Of a DNA stretch of 64,000 nt, positions 28,822 through 43,500 are shown one piece after another (the first letter of the stretch is position 1; each line of letters opens with the position of its first letter). Origin of the DNA: Nemertoderma westbladi (Eukaryota > Xenacoelomorpha > Nemertodermatida > Nemertodermatidae). Both the position numbers and the translations under genes were made by a program. The notes under the pieces are model-generated. The model was not told where the DNA came from. It made no database searches and saw only the letters and a list, made by a program, of their open reading frames with translations. Location: NCBI GenBank assembly GCA_032718475.1, contig JAUCBJ010004573.1, forward strand, positions 1-64,000, read 5' to 3'.

Positions 28822-29442
28822 CTATTGTTGCTGTTGTTGGTTCGCCTTCTATTACAGGAGTTGGTTTCCGACAGCCGAACTCATTACAGGCCACCACGGT
28901 GAAATAATGTCGTTCATTGGGTAATCCTGAGACGATTATGGTTGAATCAGTTGTATTTCCTGTTGTTGTAGTAACAATATTTCCGTTACTGTTGTTGTAC
29001 TCAACTCTAAACCATTGATTAGATCCACCATTGAATCCTGGTGTCCAACTAACTATAACTCTGGAATTATCAACTGCTTCCACTTTAACTCCAGTCGGCA
29101 TATGTGGACGTCCTATAGCTTCCAACTTAATGTTACATTCACCAAAATTACCGATACCATTTTCAACCCTCCCAAAGTAAATTTGATTAATATCATCTAT
29201 CGTTACATCATATATAGTTAGATTTAAAACAGCAGTACTTTTATACTCAGAGTTCTCCACTACGACTGATGTTCTATATTTATCACCATCGGGCAGCTTC
29301 TTATTTAACTCAGTTTGATTAAACCATTTATTGTCAATAACAGCTGGATAACTTTCCATTGTACATGTTAGGTTAACCTCCTTCCCAAAAACTCCTGTAA
29401 CAGTTCGCTCTTTTGTATTATTGTGAATCCAATGTGGTTTGT
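28822..29442 (-). CDS. Internal exon of Ig/FN3 receptor: one Ig-like and one fibronectin III domain
   Basis: A phase 1-1 exon of 621 nt, bounded by an acceptor (ATTTTCTTCTTTAG, ending 29443) and a donor (ATAG|GTAAGA, 28822/28821). Residues 10-109 form an Ig-like domain: C27 in VNLTC, W40, a D-x-T...DINQIYFGRVENGIGN F-G hairpin. The usual Tyr-x-Cys cysteine is Gly91; a cysteine is instead present at position 103 in the G strand. Residues 112-200 are an FN3 domain (VSWTPGFNGGSNQWFRVEY, GLPNERHYFTVVACNEFG). Several N-x-S/T sequons fit an extracellular location. With the terminal exon it makes a single-pass adhesion or receptor protein. The signal peptide and any further Ig/FN3 exons must lie upstream, beyond satellite B. 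The ATG at 29515 is intronic. Confidence 0.85.
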
Positions 29443-29800
29443 CTAAAGAAGAAAATATGTTTGTATTGTAATTATATTTATTATCAATAGTTAAAACTCG
29501 TAAACATAGTAACATACGCTTATAATCAGAGGTTCCGTAGAGTTATTCCGTAAAACATGTTGAAACTTCCACAAAATTGGTCAACTGTTCCACTTTAGTT
29601 AAATTATATTGTCGATTTATATGTATCTCTGTAGTTTATCAGTTCTATATTAGTCTATATTATACATATTATACATATATTATTACTAATTATTGAGTGA
29701 ATACTGTAACTGTGTGGAAACAATATGGAACTGTAATGGTAACAAAGATCTAGATCTATTTGAGTGAAATATGATAGTTGCGTTGATAGTAGAGAGCCAT
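29443..29800 (-). other. Upstream intron of the receptor gene, unique part
   Basis: AT-rich sequence between the Ig/FN3 exon acceptor and the first 45-bp satellite unit. The pyrimidine-rich tract at the acceptor lies at 29444-29457 (minus strand). It has no exon and no other feature I can support. Confidence 0.55.
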
Positions 29801-32800
29801 GGAATAGCCATACAACTGTGAAAGTGAAAGTTAGTTATTACATACGGAATAGCCATACAACTGTGAAAGTGAAAGTTAGTTATTGCATACGGAATAGCCA
29901 TACAACTGTGAAAGTGAAAGTTAGTTATTGCATACGGAATAGCCATACATACAACTGTGAAAGTGAAAGTTAGTTATTGCATACGGAATAGCCATACAAC
30001 TGTGAAAGTGAAAGTTAGTTATTGCATACGGAATAGCCATACATACAACTCTGAAAGTGAAAGTTAGTTATTGTATACGGAATAGCCATACAACTGTGAA
30101 AGTGAAAGTTAGTTATTGCATACGGAATAGCCATACAACTGTGAAAGTGAAAGTTAGTTATTGCATACGGAATAGTCATACAACTGTGAAAGTGAAAGTT
30201 AGTTATTTCATACGGAATAGCCATACAACTGTGAAAGTGAAAGTTAGTTATTGAATACGGAATAGCCATACAACTGTGAAAGTGAAAGTTAGTTATTGCA
30301 TACGGAATAGCCATACAACTGTGAAAGTGAAAGTTAGTTATTGCATACAGAATAGCCATACAACTGTGAAAGTGAAAGTTAGTTATTGCATACGGAATAG
30401 CCATACAACTGTGAAAGTGAAAGTTAGTTATTGCATACGGAATAGCCATACAACTGTGAAAGTGAAAGTTAGTTATTGCATACGGAATAGCCATACAACT
30501 GTGAAAGTGAAAGTTAGTTATTGCATACGGAATAGCCATACAACTGTGAAAGTGAAAGTTAGTTATTGCATACGGAATAGCCATACAACTGTGAAAGTGA
30601 AAGTTAGTTATTGCATACGGAATAGCCATACAACTGTGAAAGTGAAAGTTAGTTATTGCATACGGAATAGCCATACAACTCTGAAAGTGAAAGTTAGTTA
30701 TTGCATACGGAATAGCCATACAACTGTGAAAGTGAAAGTTAGTTATTGCATACGGAATAGCCATCCAACTGTGAAAGTGAAAGTTAGTTATTGCATACGG
30801 AATAGCCATACAACTGTGAAAGTGAAAGTTAGTTATTGCATACGGAATAGCCATACAACTGTGAAAGTGAAAGTTAGTTATTGCATACGGAATAGCCATA
30901 CAACTCTGAAAGTGAAAGTTAGTTATTGCATACGGAATAGCCATACAACTGTGAAAGTGAAAGTTATTTATTGCATACGGAATAGCCATACAACTGTGAA
31001 AGTGAAAGTTAGTTATTGCATACGGAATAGCCATACATACAACTGTGAAAGTGAAAGTTAGTTATTGCATACGGAATAGCCATACAACTGTGAAAGTGAA
31101 AGTTAGTTATTGCATACGGAATAGCCATACAACTGTGAAAGTGAAAGTTAGTTATTGCATACGGAATAGCCATACAACTCTGAAAGTTAAAGTTAGTTAT
31201 TGCATACGGAATAGCCATACAACTCTGAAAGTGAAAGTTAGTTATTGCATACGGAATAGCCATACAACTGTGAAAGTGAAAGTTAGTTATTGCATACGGA
31301 ATAGCCATACAACTGTGAAAGTGAAAGTTAGTTATTGCATACGGAATAGCCATACAACTGTGAAAGTGAAAGTTAGTTATTGCATACGGAAAAGCCATAC
31401 AACTGTGAAAGTGAAAGTTAGTTATTGCATACGGAATAGCCATACAACTGTGAAAGTGAAAGTTAGTTATTGCATACGGAATAGCCATACAACTGTGAAA
31501 GTGAAAGTTAGTTATTGCATACGGAATAGCCATACAACTCTGAAAGTGAAAGTTAGTTATTGCATACGGAATAGCCATACAACTGTGAAAGTGAAAGTTA
31601 GTTATTGCATACGGAATAGCCATACAACTCTGAAAGTTAAAGTTAGTTATTGCATACGGAATAGCCATACAACTCTGAAAGTGAAAGTTAGTTATTGCAT
31701 ACGGAATAGCCATACAACTGTGAAAGTGAAAGTTAGTTATTGCATACGGAATAGCCATACAACTGTGAAAGTGAAAGTTAGTTATTGCATACGGAATAGC
31801 CATACAACTGTGAAAGTGAAAGTTAGTTATTGCATACGGAAAAGCCATACAACTGTGAAAGTGAAAGTTAGTTATTGCATACGGAATAGCCATACAACTG
31901 TGAAAGTGAAAGTTAGTTATTGCATACGGAATAGCCATACAACTGTGAAAGTGAAAGTTAGTTATTGCATACGGAATAGCCATACAACTCTGAAAGTGAA
32001 AGTTAGTTATTGCATACGGAATAGCCATACAACTGTGAAAGTGAAAGTTAGTTATTGCATACGGAATAGCCATACAACTGTGAAAGTGAAAGTTAGTTAT
32101 TGCATACGGAATAGCCATACAACTCTGAAAGTGAAAGTTAGTTATTGCATACGGAATAGCCATACAACTGTGAAAGTGAAAGTTAGTTATTGCATACGGA
32201 ATAGCCATACAACTGTGAAAGTGAAAGTTAGTTATTGCATACGGAATAGCCATACAACTGTGAAAGTGAAAGTTAGTTATTGCATACGGAAAAGCCATAC
32301 AACTGTGAAAGTGAAAGTTAGTTATTGCATACGGAATAGCCATACAACTGTGAAAGTGAAAGTTAGTTATTGCATACGGAATAGCCATACATACAACTCT
32401 GAAAGTGAAAGTTAGTTATTGCATACGGAAAAGCCATACAACTGTGAAAGTGAAAGTTAGTTATTGCATACGGAATAGCCATACAACTGTGAAAGTGAAA
32501 GTTAGTTATTGCATACGGAATAGCCATACATACAACTCTGAAAGTGAAAGTTAGTTATTGCATACGGAATAGCCATACAACTGTGAAAGTGAAAGTTAGT
32601 TATTGCATACGGAATAGCCATACAACTGTGAAAGTGAAAGTTAGTTATTGCATACGGAATAGCCATACATACAACTCTGAAAGTGAAAGTTAGTTATTGC
32701 ATACGGAATAGCCATACATACAACTGTTAAAGTGAAAGTTAGTTATTGCATACGGAATAGCCATACAACTGTTAAAGTGAAAGTTAGTTATTCCATACGG

Positions 32801-33253
32801 AATAGCCATACATACAACTCTGAAAGTGAAAGTTAGTTATTGCATACGGAATAGCCATACATACAACTGTTAAAGTGAAAGTTAGTTATTGCATACGGAA
32901 TAGCCATACAACTGTGAAAGTGAAAGTTAGTTATTCCATACGGAATAGCCATACAACTGTGAAAGTGAAAGTTAGTTATTGCATACGGAATAGCCATACA
33001 TACAACTCTGAAAGTGAAAGTTAGTTATTGCATACGGAATAGCCATACATACAACTGTTAAAGTGAAAGTTAGTTATTGCATACGGAATAGCCATACAAC
33101 TCTGAAAGTGAAAGTTAGTTATTGCATACGGAATAGCCATACAACTGTGAAAGTGAAAGTTAGTTATTGCATACGGAATAGCCATACAACTGTGAAAGTG
33201 AAAGTTAGTTATTGCATACGGAATAGCCATACATACAACTCTGAAAGTGAAAG

Positions 33254-34995
33254 TTAGTTATTGCATACGGAATAGCCATACATACAACTGTTAAAGTGAA
33301 AGTTAGTTATTGCATACGGAATAGCCATACAACTGTTAAAGTGAAAGTTAGTTATTCCATACGGAATAGCCATACAACTGTGAAAGTGAAAGTTAGTTAT
33401 TGCATACGGAATAGCCATACAACTGTGAAAGTGAAAGTTAGTTATTGCATACGGAATAGCCATACAACTGTGAAAGAGAAAAATAGTTATTGCATACGGA
33501 ATAGCCATACATACAACTCTGAAAGTGAAAGTTAGTTATTGCATACGGAATAGCCATACAACTGTTAAAGTGAAAGTTAGTTATTGCATACGGAATAGCC
33601 ATTCAACTGTGAAAGTGAAAGTTAGTTATTGAATACGGAATAGCCATACAACTGTGAAAGTGAAAGTTAGTTATTGCATACGGAATAGCCATACAACTGT
33701 GAAAGTGAAAGTTACTTATTGCATACGGAATAGCCATACAACTGTGAAAGTGAAAGTTAGTTATTGTATACGGAATAGCCATACAACTGTGAAAGTGAAA
33801 GTTAGTTATTGCATACGGAATAGCCATACAACTGTGAAAGTGAAAGTTAGTTATTGCATACGGAATAGCCATACATACAACTCTGAAAGTGAAAGTTAGT
33901 TATTGCATACGGAATAGCCATACAACTGTTAAAGTGAAAGTTAGTTATTGCATACGGAATAGCCATACAACTGTTAAAGTGAAAGTTAGTTATTGCATAC
34001 GGAAAAGCCATACAACTGTGAAAGTGAAAGTTAGTTATTGCATACGGAATAGCCATACAACTGTGAAAGTGAAAGTTAGTTATTGCATACGGAATAGCCA
34101 TACATACAACTCTGAAAGTGAAAGTTAGTTATTGCATACGGAATAGCCATACATACAACTGTTAAAGTGAAAGTTAGTTATTGCATACGGAATAGCCATA
34201 CAACTGTTAAAGTGAAAGTTAGTTATTCCATACGGAATAGCCATACAACTGTGAAAGTGAAAGTTAGTTATTGCATACGGAATAGCCATACAACTGTGAA
34301 AGTGAAAGTTAGTTATTGCATACGGAATAGCCATACAACTGTGAAAGAGAAAAATAGTTATTGCATACGGAATAGCCATACATACAACTCTGAAAGTGAA
34401 AGTTAGTTATTGCATACGGAATAGCCATACAACTGTTAAAGTGAAAGTTAGTTATTGCATACGGAATAGCCATTCAACTGTGAAAGTGAAAGTTAGTTAT
34501 TGAATACGGAATAGCCATACAACTGTGAAAGTGAAAGTTAGTTATTGCATACGGAATAGCCATACAACTGTGAAAGTGAAAGTTACTTATTGCATACGGA
34601 ATAGCCATACAACTGTGAAAGTGAAAGTTAGTTATTGTATACGGAATAGCCATACAACTGTGAAAGTGAAAGTTAGTTATTGCATACGGAATAGCCATAC
34701 AACTGTGAAAGTGAAAGTTAGTTATTGCATACGGAATAGCCATACATACAACTCTGAAAGTGAAAGTTAGTTATTGCATACGGAATAGCCATACAACTGT
34801 TAAAGTGAAAGTTAGTTATTGCATACGGAATAGCCATACAACTGTTAAAGTGAAAGTTAGTTATTGCATACGGAAAAGCCATACAACTGTGAAAGTGAAA
34901 GTTAGTTATTGCATACGGAATAGCCATACAACTGTGAAAGTGAAAGTTAGTTATTGCATACGGCATAGCCATACATACAACCCTGAAAGTGAAAG
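33254..34995 (+). repeat. 871-bp direct duplication inside satellite B
   Basis: All variant landmarks repeat with an exact 871-bp offset: the GAGAAAAAT unit (33476/34347), the TTATTCCATAC unit, the CATTCAACTG unit and the four 49-bp units. The 871 bp equal 19 units of 45 plus four 4-bp expansions. The copies differ at very few positions. Confidence 0.9.
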
Positions 34996-37900
34996 TTAGT
35001 TATTGCATACGGAATAGCCATACAACTGTGAAAGTGAAAGTTAGTTATTGAATACGGAATAGCCATACAACTGTGAAAGTGAAAGTTAGTTATTGCATAC
35101 GGAATAGCCATACAACTGTGAAAGTGAAAGTTAGTTATTGAATACGGAATAGCCATACAACTGTGAAAGTGAAAGTTAGTTATTGCATACGGAATAGCCA
35201 TACAACTGTGAAAGTGAAAGTTAGTTATTGCATACGGAATAGCCATACAACTGTGAAAGTGAAAGTTAGTTATTGCATACGGAATAGCCATACAACTGTG
35301 AAAGTGAAAGTTAGTTATTGCATACGGAATAGCCATACAACTGTGAAAGTGAAAGTTAGTTATTGCATACGGAATAGCCATACAACTGTGAAAGTGAAAG
35401 TTAGTTATTACATACGGAATAGCCATACAACTGTGAAAGTGAAAGTTAGTTATTGCATACGGAATAGCCATACATACAACTGTGAAAGTGAAAGTTAGTT
35501 ATTGCATACGGAATAGCCATATAACTGTGAAAGTGAAAGTTAGTTATTACATACGGAATAGCCATACAACTGTGAAAGTGAAAGTTAGTTATTGCATACG
35601 GAATAGCCATACAACTGTGAAAGTGAAAGTTAGTTATTACATACGGAATAGCCATACAACTGTGAAAGTGAAAGTTAGTTATTGCATACGGAATAGCCAT
35701 ACATACAACTGTGAAAGTGAAAGTTAGTTATTACATACGGAATAGCAATACATACAACTGTGAAAGTGAAAGTTAGTTATTGCATACGGAATAGCCATAC
35801 AACTGTGAAAGTGAAAGTTAGTTATTGCATACGGAATAGCCATACAACTGTGAAAGTGAAAGTTAGTTATTGCATATTGAATAGCCATACAACTGTGAAA
35901 GTGAAAGTTAGTTATTGCATACGGAATAGCCATACAACTGTGAAAGTGAAAGTTAGTTATTGCATACGGAATAGCCATACAACTGTGAAAGTGAAAGTTA
36001 GTTATTACATACGGAATAGCAATACATACAACTGTGAAAGTGAAAGTTAGTTATTGCATACGGAATAGCCATACAACTGTGAAAGTGAAAGTTAGTTATT
36101 GCATACGGAATAGCCATACAACTGTGAAAGTGAAAGTTAGTTATTGCATACGGAATAGCCATACAACTGTGAAAGTGAAAGTTAGTTATTGCATACGGAA
36201 TAGCCATACAACTGTGAAAGTGAAAGTTAGTTATTGCATACGGAATAGCCATACAACTGTGAAAGTGAAAGTTAGTTATTGCATACGGAATAGCCATACA
36301 ACTGTGAAAGTGAAAGTTAGTTATTGCATACGGAATAGCCATACATACAACTGTGAAAGTGAAAGTTAGTTATTACATACGGAATAGCAATACATACAAC
36401 TGTGAAAGTGAAAGTTAGTTATTGCATACGGAATAGACATACAACTGTGAAAGTGAAAGTTAGTTATTGCATACGGAATAGCCAAACAACTGTGAAAGAG
36501 AAAAATAGTTATTGCATACAGAATAGCCATACAACTGTGAAAGTGAAAGTTAGTTATTGCATACGGAATAGCCATACAACTGTGAAAGTGAAAGTTAGTT
36601 ATTGCATACGGAATAGCCATACAACTGTGAAAGAGAAAAATAGTTATTGCATACAGAATAGCCATACAACTGTGAAAGTGAAAGTTAGTTATTGCATACG
36701 GAATAGCCATACAACTGTGAAAGTGAAAGTTAGTTATTGCATACGGAATAGCCATACAACTGTGAAAGTGAAAGTTACTTATTGCATACGGAATAGCAAT
36801 ACAACTGTGAAAGAGAAAAATAGTTATTGCATACAGAATAGCCATACAACTGTGAAAGTGAAAGTTAGTTATTGCATACGGAATAGCCATACAACTGTGA
36901 AAGTGAAAGTTAGTTATTGCATACGGAATAGCCATACAACTGTGAAAGTGAAAGTTAGTTATTGCATACGGAATAGCCATACAACTGTGAAAGAGAAAAA
37001 TAGTTATTGCATACGGAATAGCCATACAACTGTGAAAGTGAAAGTTAGTTATTGCATACGGAATAGCCATACATACAACTGTGAAAGTGAAAGTTAGTTA
37101 TTGCATACGGAATAGCCATACAACTGTGAAAGAGAAAAATAGTTATTGCATACGGAATAGCCATACAACTGTGAAAGTGAAAGTTAGTTATTGCATACGG
37201 AATAGCCATACAACTGTGAAAGAGAAAAATAGTTATTGCATACGGAATAGCCATACAACTGTGAAAGTGAAAGTTAGTTATTGCATACGGAATAGCCATA
37301 CATACAACTGTGAAAGTGAAAGTTAGTTATTGCATACGGAATAGCCATACATACAACTGTGAAAGTGAAAGTTAGTTATTGCATACGGAATAGCCAAACA
37401 ACTGTGAAAGAGAAAAATAGTTATTGCATACGGAATAGCCATACAACTGTGAAAGTGAAAGTTAGTTATTGCATACGGAATAGCTATACAACTGTGAAAG
37501 AGAAAAATAGTTATTGCATACGGAATAGCCATACAACTGTGAAAGTGAAAGTTAGTTATTGCATACGGAATAGCCATACATACAACTGTGAAAGTGAAAG
37601 TTAGTTATTGCATACGGAATAGCCATACATACAACTGTGAAAGTGAAAGTTAGTTATTGCATACGGAATAGCCAAACAACTGTGAAAGAGAAAAATAGTT
37701 ATTGCATACGGAATAGCCATACAACTGTGAAAGAGAAGGTTAGTTATTGCATACGGAATAGCCAAACAACTGTGAAAGTGAAAGTTAGTTATTGCATACG
37801 GAATAGCCAAACAACTGTGAAAGTGAAAGTTAGTTATTGCATACGGAATAGCCATACAACTGTGAAAGAGAAAAATAGTTATTGCATACGGAATAGCCAT

Positions 37901-38690
37901 ACAACTGTGAAAGTGAAAGTTAGTTATTGCATACGGAATAGCCATACATACAACTGTGAAAGTGAAAGTTAGTTATTGCATACGGAATAGCCATACATAC
38001 AACTGTGAAAGTGAAAGTTAGTTATTGCATACGGAATAGCCATACATACAACTGTGAAAGAGAAAAATAGTTATTGCATACGGAATAGCCATACAACTGT
38101 GAAAGTGAAAGTTAGTTATTGCATACGGAATAGCTATACAACTGTGAAAGTGAAAGTTAGTTATTGCATACGGAATAGCCATACAACTGTGAAAGTGAAA
38201 GTTAGTTATTGTATACGGAATAGCCATACAACTGTGAAAGAGAAAAATAGTTATTGCATACGGAATAGCCATACAACTGTGAAAGAGAAGGTTAGTTATT
38301 GCATACGGAATAGCCATACATACAACTGTGAAAGAGAAAAATAGTTATTGTATACGGAATAGCCATACAACTGTGAAAGTGAAAGTTAGTTATTGTATAC
38401 GGAATAGCCATACAACTGTGAAAGTGAAAGTTAGTTATTGCATACGGAATAGCTATACAACTGTGAAAGTGAAAGTTAGTTATTGCATACGGAATAGCCA
38501 TACAACTGTGAAAGTGAAAGTTAGTTATTGTATACGGAATAGCCATACAACTGTGAAAGAGAAAAATAGTTATTGCATACGGAATAGCCATACAACTGTG
38601 AAAGAGAAAGTTATTTATTGTATACGGAATAGCCATACAACTGTGAAAGTGAAAGTTAGTTATTGTATACGGAATAGCCATACAACTGTG

Positions 38691-39140
38691 AAAGAGAAAA
38701 ATAGTTATTGTATACGGAATAGCCATACAACTGTGAAAGTGAAAGTTAGTTATTGCATACGGAATAGCCATACAACTGTGAAAGTGAAAGTTAGTTATTG
38801 TATACGGAATAGCCATACAACTGTGAAAGAGAAAAATAGTTATTGTATACGGAATAGCCATACAACTGTGAAAGTGAAAGTTAGTTATTGCATACGGAAT
38901 AGCCATACAACTGTGAAAGTGAAAGTTAGTTATTGTATACGGAATAGCCATACAACTGTGAAAGAGAAAAATAGTTATTGTATACGGAATAGCCATACAA
39001 CTGTGAAAGTGAAAGTTAGTTATTGCATACGGAATAGCCATACAACTGTGAAAGTGAAAGTTAGTTATTGTATACGGAATAGCCATACAACTGTGAAAGA
39101 GAAAAATAGTTATTGTATACGGAATAGCCATACAACTGTG
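38691..39140 (+). repeat. 135-bp (3-unit) higher-order repeat in satellite B
   Basis: The GAGAAAAATAGTTATTGTATAC variant recurs every 135 bp at about 38693, 38828, 38963 and 39098, with the same two intervening unit types each time. Confidence 0.85.
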
Positions 39141-40526
39141 AAAGTGAAAGTTAGTTATTGCATACGGAATAGCCATACAACTGTGAAAGTGAAAGTTAGT
39201 TATTGTATACGGAATAGCCATACAACTGTGAAAGTGAAAGTTAGTTATTGCATACGGAATAGCCATACAACTGTGAAAGTGAAAGTTAGTTATTGCATAC
39301 AGAATAGCCATACAACTGTGAAAGTGAAAGTTAGTTATTGCATACGGAATAGCCATACAACTGTGAAAGAGAAGGTTAGTTATTGTATACGGAATAGCCA
39401 TACAACTGTGAAAGTGAAAGTTAGTTATTGTATACGGAATAGCCATACAACTGTGAAAGTGAAAGTTAGTTATTGTATACGGAATAGTCATACAACTGTG
39501 AAAGTGAAAGTTAGTTATTGTATACGGAATAGCCATACAACTGTGAAAGAGAAAAATAGTTATTGTATACGGAATAGCCATACAACTGTGAAAGAGAAGG
39601 TTAGTTATTGTATACGGAATAGCCATACAACTGTGAAAGAGAAAAATAGTTATTGTATACGGAATAGCCATACATACAACTGTGAAAGTGAAAGTTAGTT
39701 ATTGTATACGGAATAGCCATACAACTGTGAAAGTGAAAGTTAGTTATTGTATACGGAATAGCCATACAACTGTGAAAGTGAAAGTTAGTTATTGTATACG
39801 GAATAGTCATACAACTGTGAAAGTGAAAGTTAGTTATTGCATACGGAATAGCCATACAACTGTGAAAGTGAAAGTTAGTTATTGTATACGGAATAGCCAT
39901 ACAACTGTGAAAGAGAAAAATAGTTATTGTATACGGAATAGCCATACAACTGTGAAAGAGAAAAATAGTTATTGTATACGGAATAGCCATACAACTGTGA
40001 AAGTGAAAGTTAGTTATTGCATACGGAATAGCCATACAACTGTGAAAGTGAAAGTTAGTTATTGTATACGGAATAGCCATACAACTGTGAAAGAGAAAAA
40101 TAGTTATTGTATACGGAATAGCCATACAACTGTGAAAGTGAAAGTTAGTTATTGCATACGGAATAGCCATACAACTGTGAAAGTGAAAGTTAGTTATTGC
40201 ATACGGAATAGCCATACAACTGTGAAAGAGAAAAATAGTTATTGTATACGGAATAGCCATACAACTGTGAAAGTGAAAGTTAGTTATTGCATACGGAATA
40301 GCCATACAACTGTGAAAGTGAAAGTTAGTTATTGTATACGGAATAGCCATACAACTGTGAAAGAGAAAAATAGTTATTGTATACGGAATAGCCATACAAC
40401 TGTGAAAGTGAAAGTTAGTTATTGCATACGGAATAGCCATACAACTGTGAAAGAGAAAAATAGTTATTGTATACGGAATAGCCATACAACTGTGAAAGAG
40501 AAGGTTAGTTATTGTATACGGAATAG

Positions 40527-43500
40527 ACATACAACCTTGAAAGTGAAAGTTAGTTATTGCATACGGAATAGCCATACAACTGTGAAAGTGAAAGTTAGTT
40601 ATTGTATACGGAATAGTCATACAACTGTGAAAGTGAAAGTTAGTTATTGTATACGGAATAGACATACAACCTTGAAAGTGAAAGTTAGTTATTGCATACG
40701 GAATAGCCATACAACTGTGAAAGTGAAAGTTAGTTATTGTATACGGAATAGACATACAACCTTGAAAGTGAAAGTTAGTTATTGCATACGGAATAGCCAT
40801 ACAACTGTGAAAGTGAAAGTTAGTTATTGTATACGGAATAGACATACAACCTTGAAAGAGAAAAATAGTTATTGCATACGGAATAGCCATACAACTGTGA
40901 AAGTGAAAGTTAGTTATTGTATACGGAATAGACATACAACCTTGAAAGTGAAAGTTAGTTATTGCATACGGAATAGCCATACAACTGTGAAAGTGAAAGT
41001 TAGTTATTGCATACGGAATAGCCATACAACTGTGAAAGTGAAAGTTAGTTATTGCATACGGAATAGCCATACAACTGTGAAAGTGAAAGTTAGTTATTGT
41101 ATACGGAATAGCCATACAACTGTGAAAGTGAAAGTTAGTTATTGCATACGGAATAGCCATACAACTGTGAAAGTGAAAGTTAGTTATTGTATACGGAATA
41201 GACATACAACCTTGAAAGTGAAAGTTAGTTATTGCATACGGAATAGCCATACAACTGTGAAAGTGAAAGTTAGTTATTGTATACGGAATAGACATACAAC
41301 CTTGAAAGAGAAAAATAGTTATTGCATACGGAATAGCCATACAACTGTGAAAGTGAAAGTTAGTTATTGTATACGGAATAGACATACAACCTTGAAAGTG
41401 AAAGTTAGTTATTGCATACGGAATAGCCATACAACTGTGAAAGTGAAAGTTAGTTATTGTATACGGAATAGACATACAACTGTGAAAGAGAAAAATAGTT
41501 ATTGCATACGGAATAGACATACAACTGTGAAAGTGAAAAATAGTTATTGTATACGGAATAGCCATACAACTGTGAAAGAGAAAAATAGTTATTGTATACG
41601 GAATAGCCATACAACTGTGAAAGTGAAAGTTAGTTATTGCATACGGAATAGCCATACAACTGTGAAAGTGAAAGTTAGTTATTGTATACGGAATAGCCAT
41701 ACAACTGTGAAAGTGAAAGTTAGTTATTGCATACGGAATAGCCATACAACTGTGAAAGTGAAAGTTAGTTATTGTATACGGAATAGCCATACAACTGTGA
41801 AAGTGAAAGTTAGTTATTGTATACGGAATAGCCATACAACTGTGAAAGTGAAAGTTAGTTATTGCATACGGAATAGCCATACAACCTTGAAAGTGAAAGT
41901 TAGTTATTGCATACGGAATAGCCATACAACTGTGAAAGTGAAAGTTAGTTATTGTATACGGAATAGACATACAACCTTGAAAGTGAAAGTTAGTTATTGC
42001 ATACGGAATAGCCATACAACTGTGAAAGTGAAAGTTAGTTATTGTATACGGAATAGACATACAACCTTGAAAGTGAAAGTTAGTTATTGCATACGGAATA
42101 GCCATACAACTGTGAAAGTGAAAGTTAGTTATTGTATACGGAATAGACATACAACCTTGAAAGTGAAAGTTAGTTATTGCATACGGAATAGCCATACAAC
42201 TGTGAAAGTGAAAGTTAGTTATTGTATACGGAATAGACATACAACCTTGAAAGAGAAAAATAGTTATTGCATACGGAATAGCCATACAACTGTGAAAGTG
42301 AAAGTTAGTTATTGTATACGGAATAGACATACAACCTTGAAAGTGAAAGTTAGTTATTGCATACGGAATAGCCATACAACTGTGAAAGTGAAAGTTAGTT
42401 ATTGCATACGGAATAGCCATACAACTGTGAAAGTGAAAGTTAGTTATTGTATACGGAATAGACATACAACCTTGAAAGTGAAAGTTAGTTATTGCATACG
42501 GAATAGCCATACAACTGTGAAAGAGAAAAATAGTTATTGTATACGGAATAGCCATACAACTGTGAAAGTGAAAGTTAGTTATTGCATACGGAATAGCCAT
42601 ACAACTGTGAAAGAGAAAAATAGTTATTGTATACGGAATAGCCATACAACTGTGAAAGTGAAAGTTAGTTATTGCATACGGAATAGCCATACAACTGTGA
42701 AAGTGAAAGTTAGTTATTGTATACGGAATAGCCATACAACTGTGAAAGTGAAAGTTAGTTATTGCATACGGAATAGCCATACAACTGTGAAAGTGAAAGT
42801 TAGTTATTGTATACGGAATAGACATACAACCTTGAAAGTGAAAGTTAGTTATTGCATACGGAATAGCCATACAACTGTGAAAGTGAAAGTTAGTTATTGT
42901 ATACGGAATAGACATACAACCTTGAAAGTGAAAGTTAGTTATTGCATACGGAATAGCCATACAACTGTGAAAGTGAAAGTTAGTTATTGTATACGGAATA
43001 GACATACAACCTTGAAAGTGAAAGTTAGTTATTGCATACGGAATAGCCATACAACTGTGAAAGTGAAAGTTAGTTATTGTATACGGAATAGACATACAAC
43101 CTTGAAAGTGAAAGTTAGTTATTGCATACGGAATAGCCATACAACTGTGAAAGTGAAAGTTAGTTATTGTATACGGAATAGACATACAACCTTGAAAGTG
43201 AAAGTTAGTTATTGCATACGGAATAGCCATACAACTGTGAAAGTGAAAGTTAGTTATTGTATACGGAATAGACATACAACCTTGAAAGTGAAAGTTAGTT
43301 ATTGCATACGGAATAGCCATACAACTGTGAAAGTGAAAGTTAGTTATTGTATACGGAATAGACATACAACCTTGAAAGTGAAAGTTAGTTATTGCATACG
43401 GAATAGCCATACAACTGTGAAAGTGAAAGTTAGTTATTGTATACGGAATAGACATACAACCTTGAAAGAGAAAAATAGTTATTGCATACGGAATAGCCAT

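Noticed and set aside
29443-29515. ATG at 29515 as the start of a short Ig/FN3 protein
   Set aside because: The residues before 29442 are translated pyrimidine tract and acceptor; there is no signal peptide, and the exon is phase 1-1 like internal Ig/FN3 exons.
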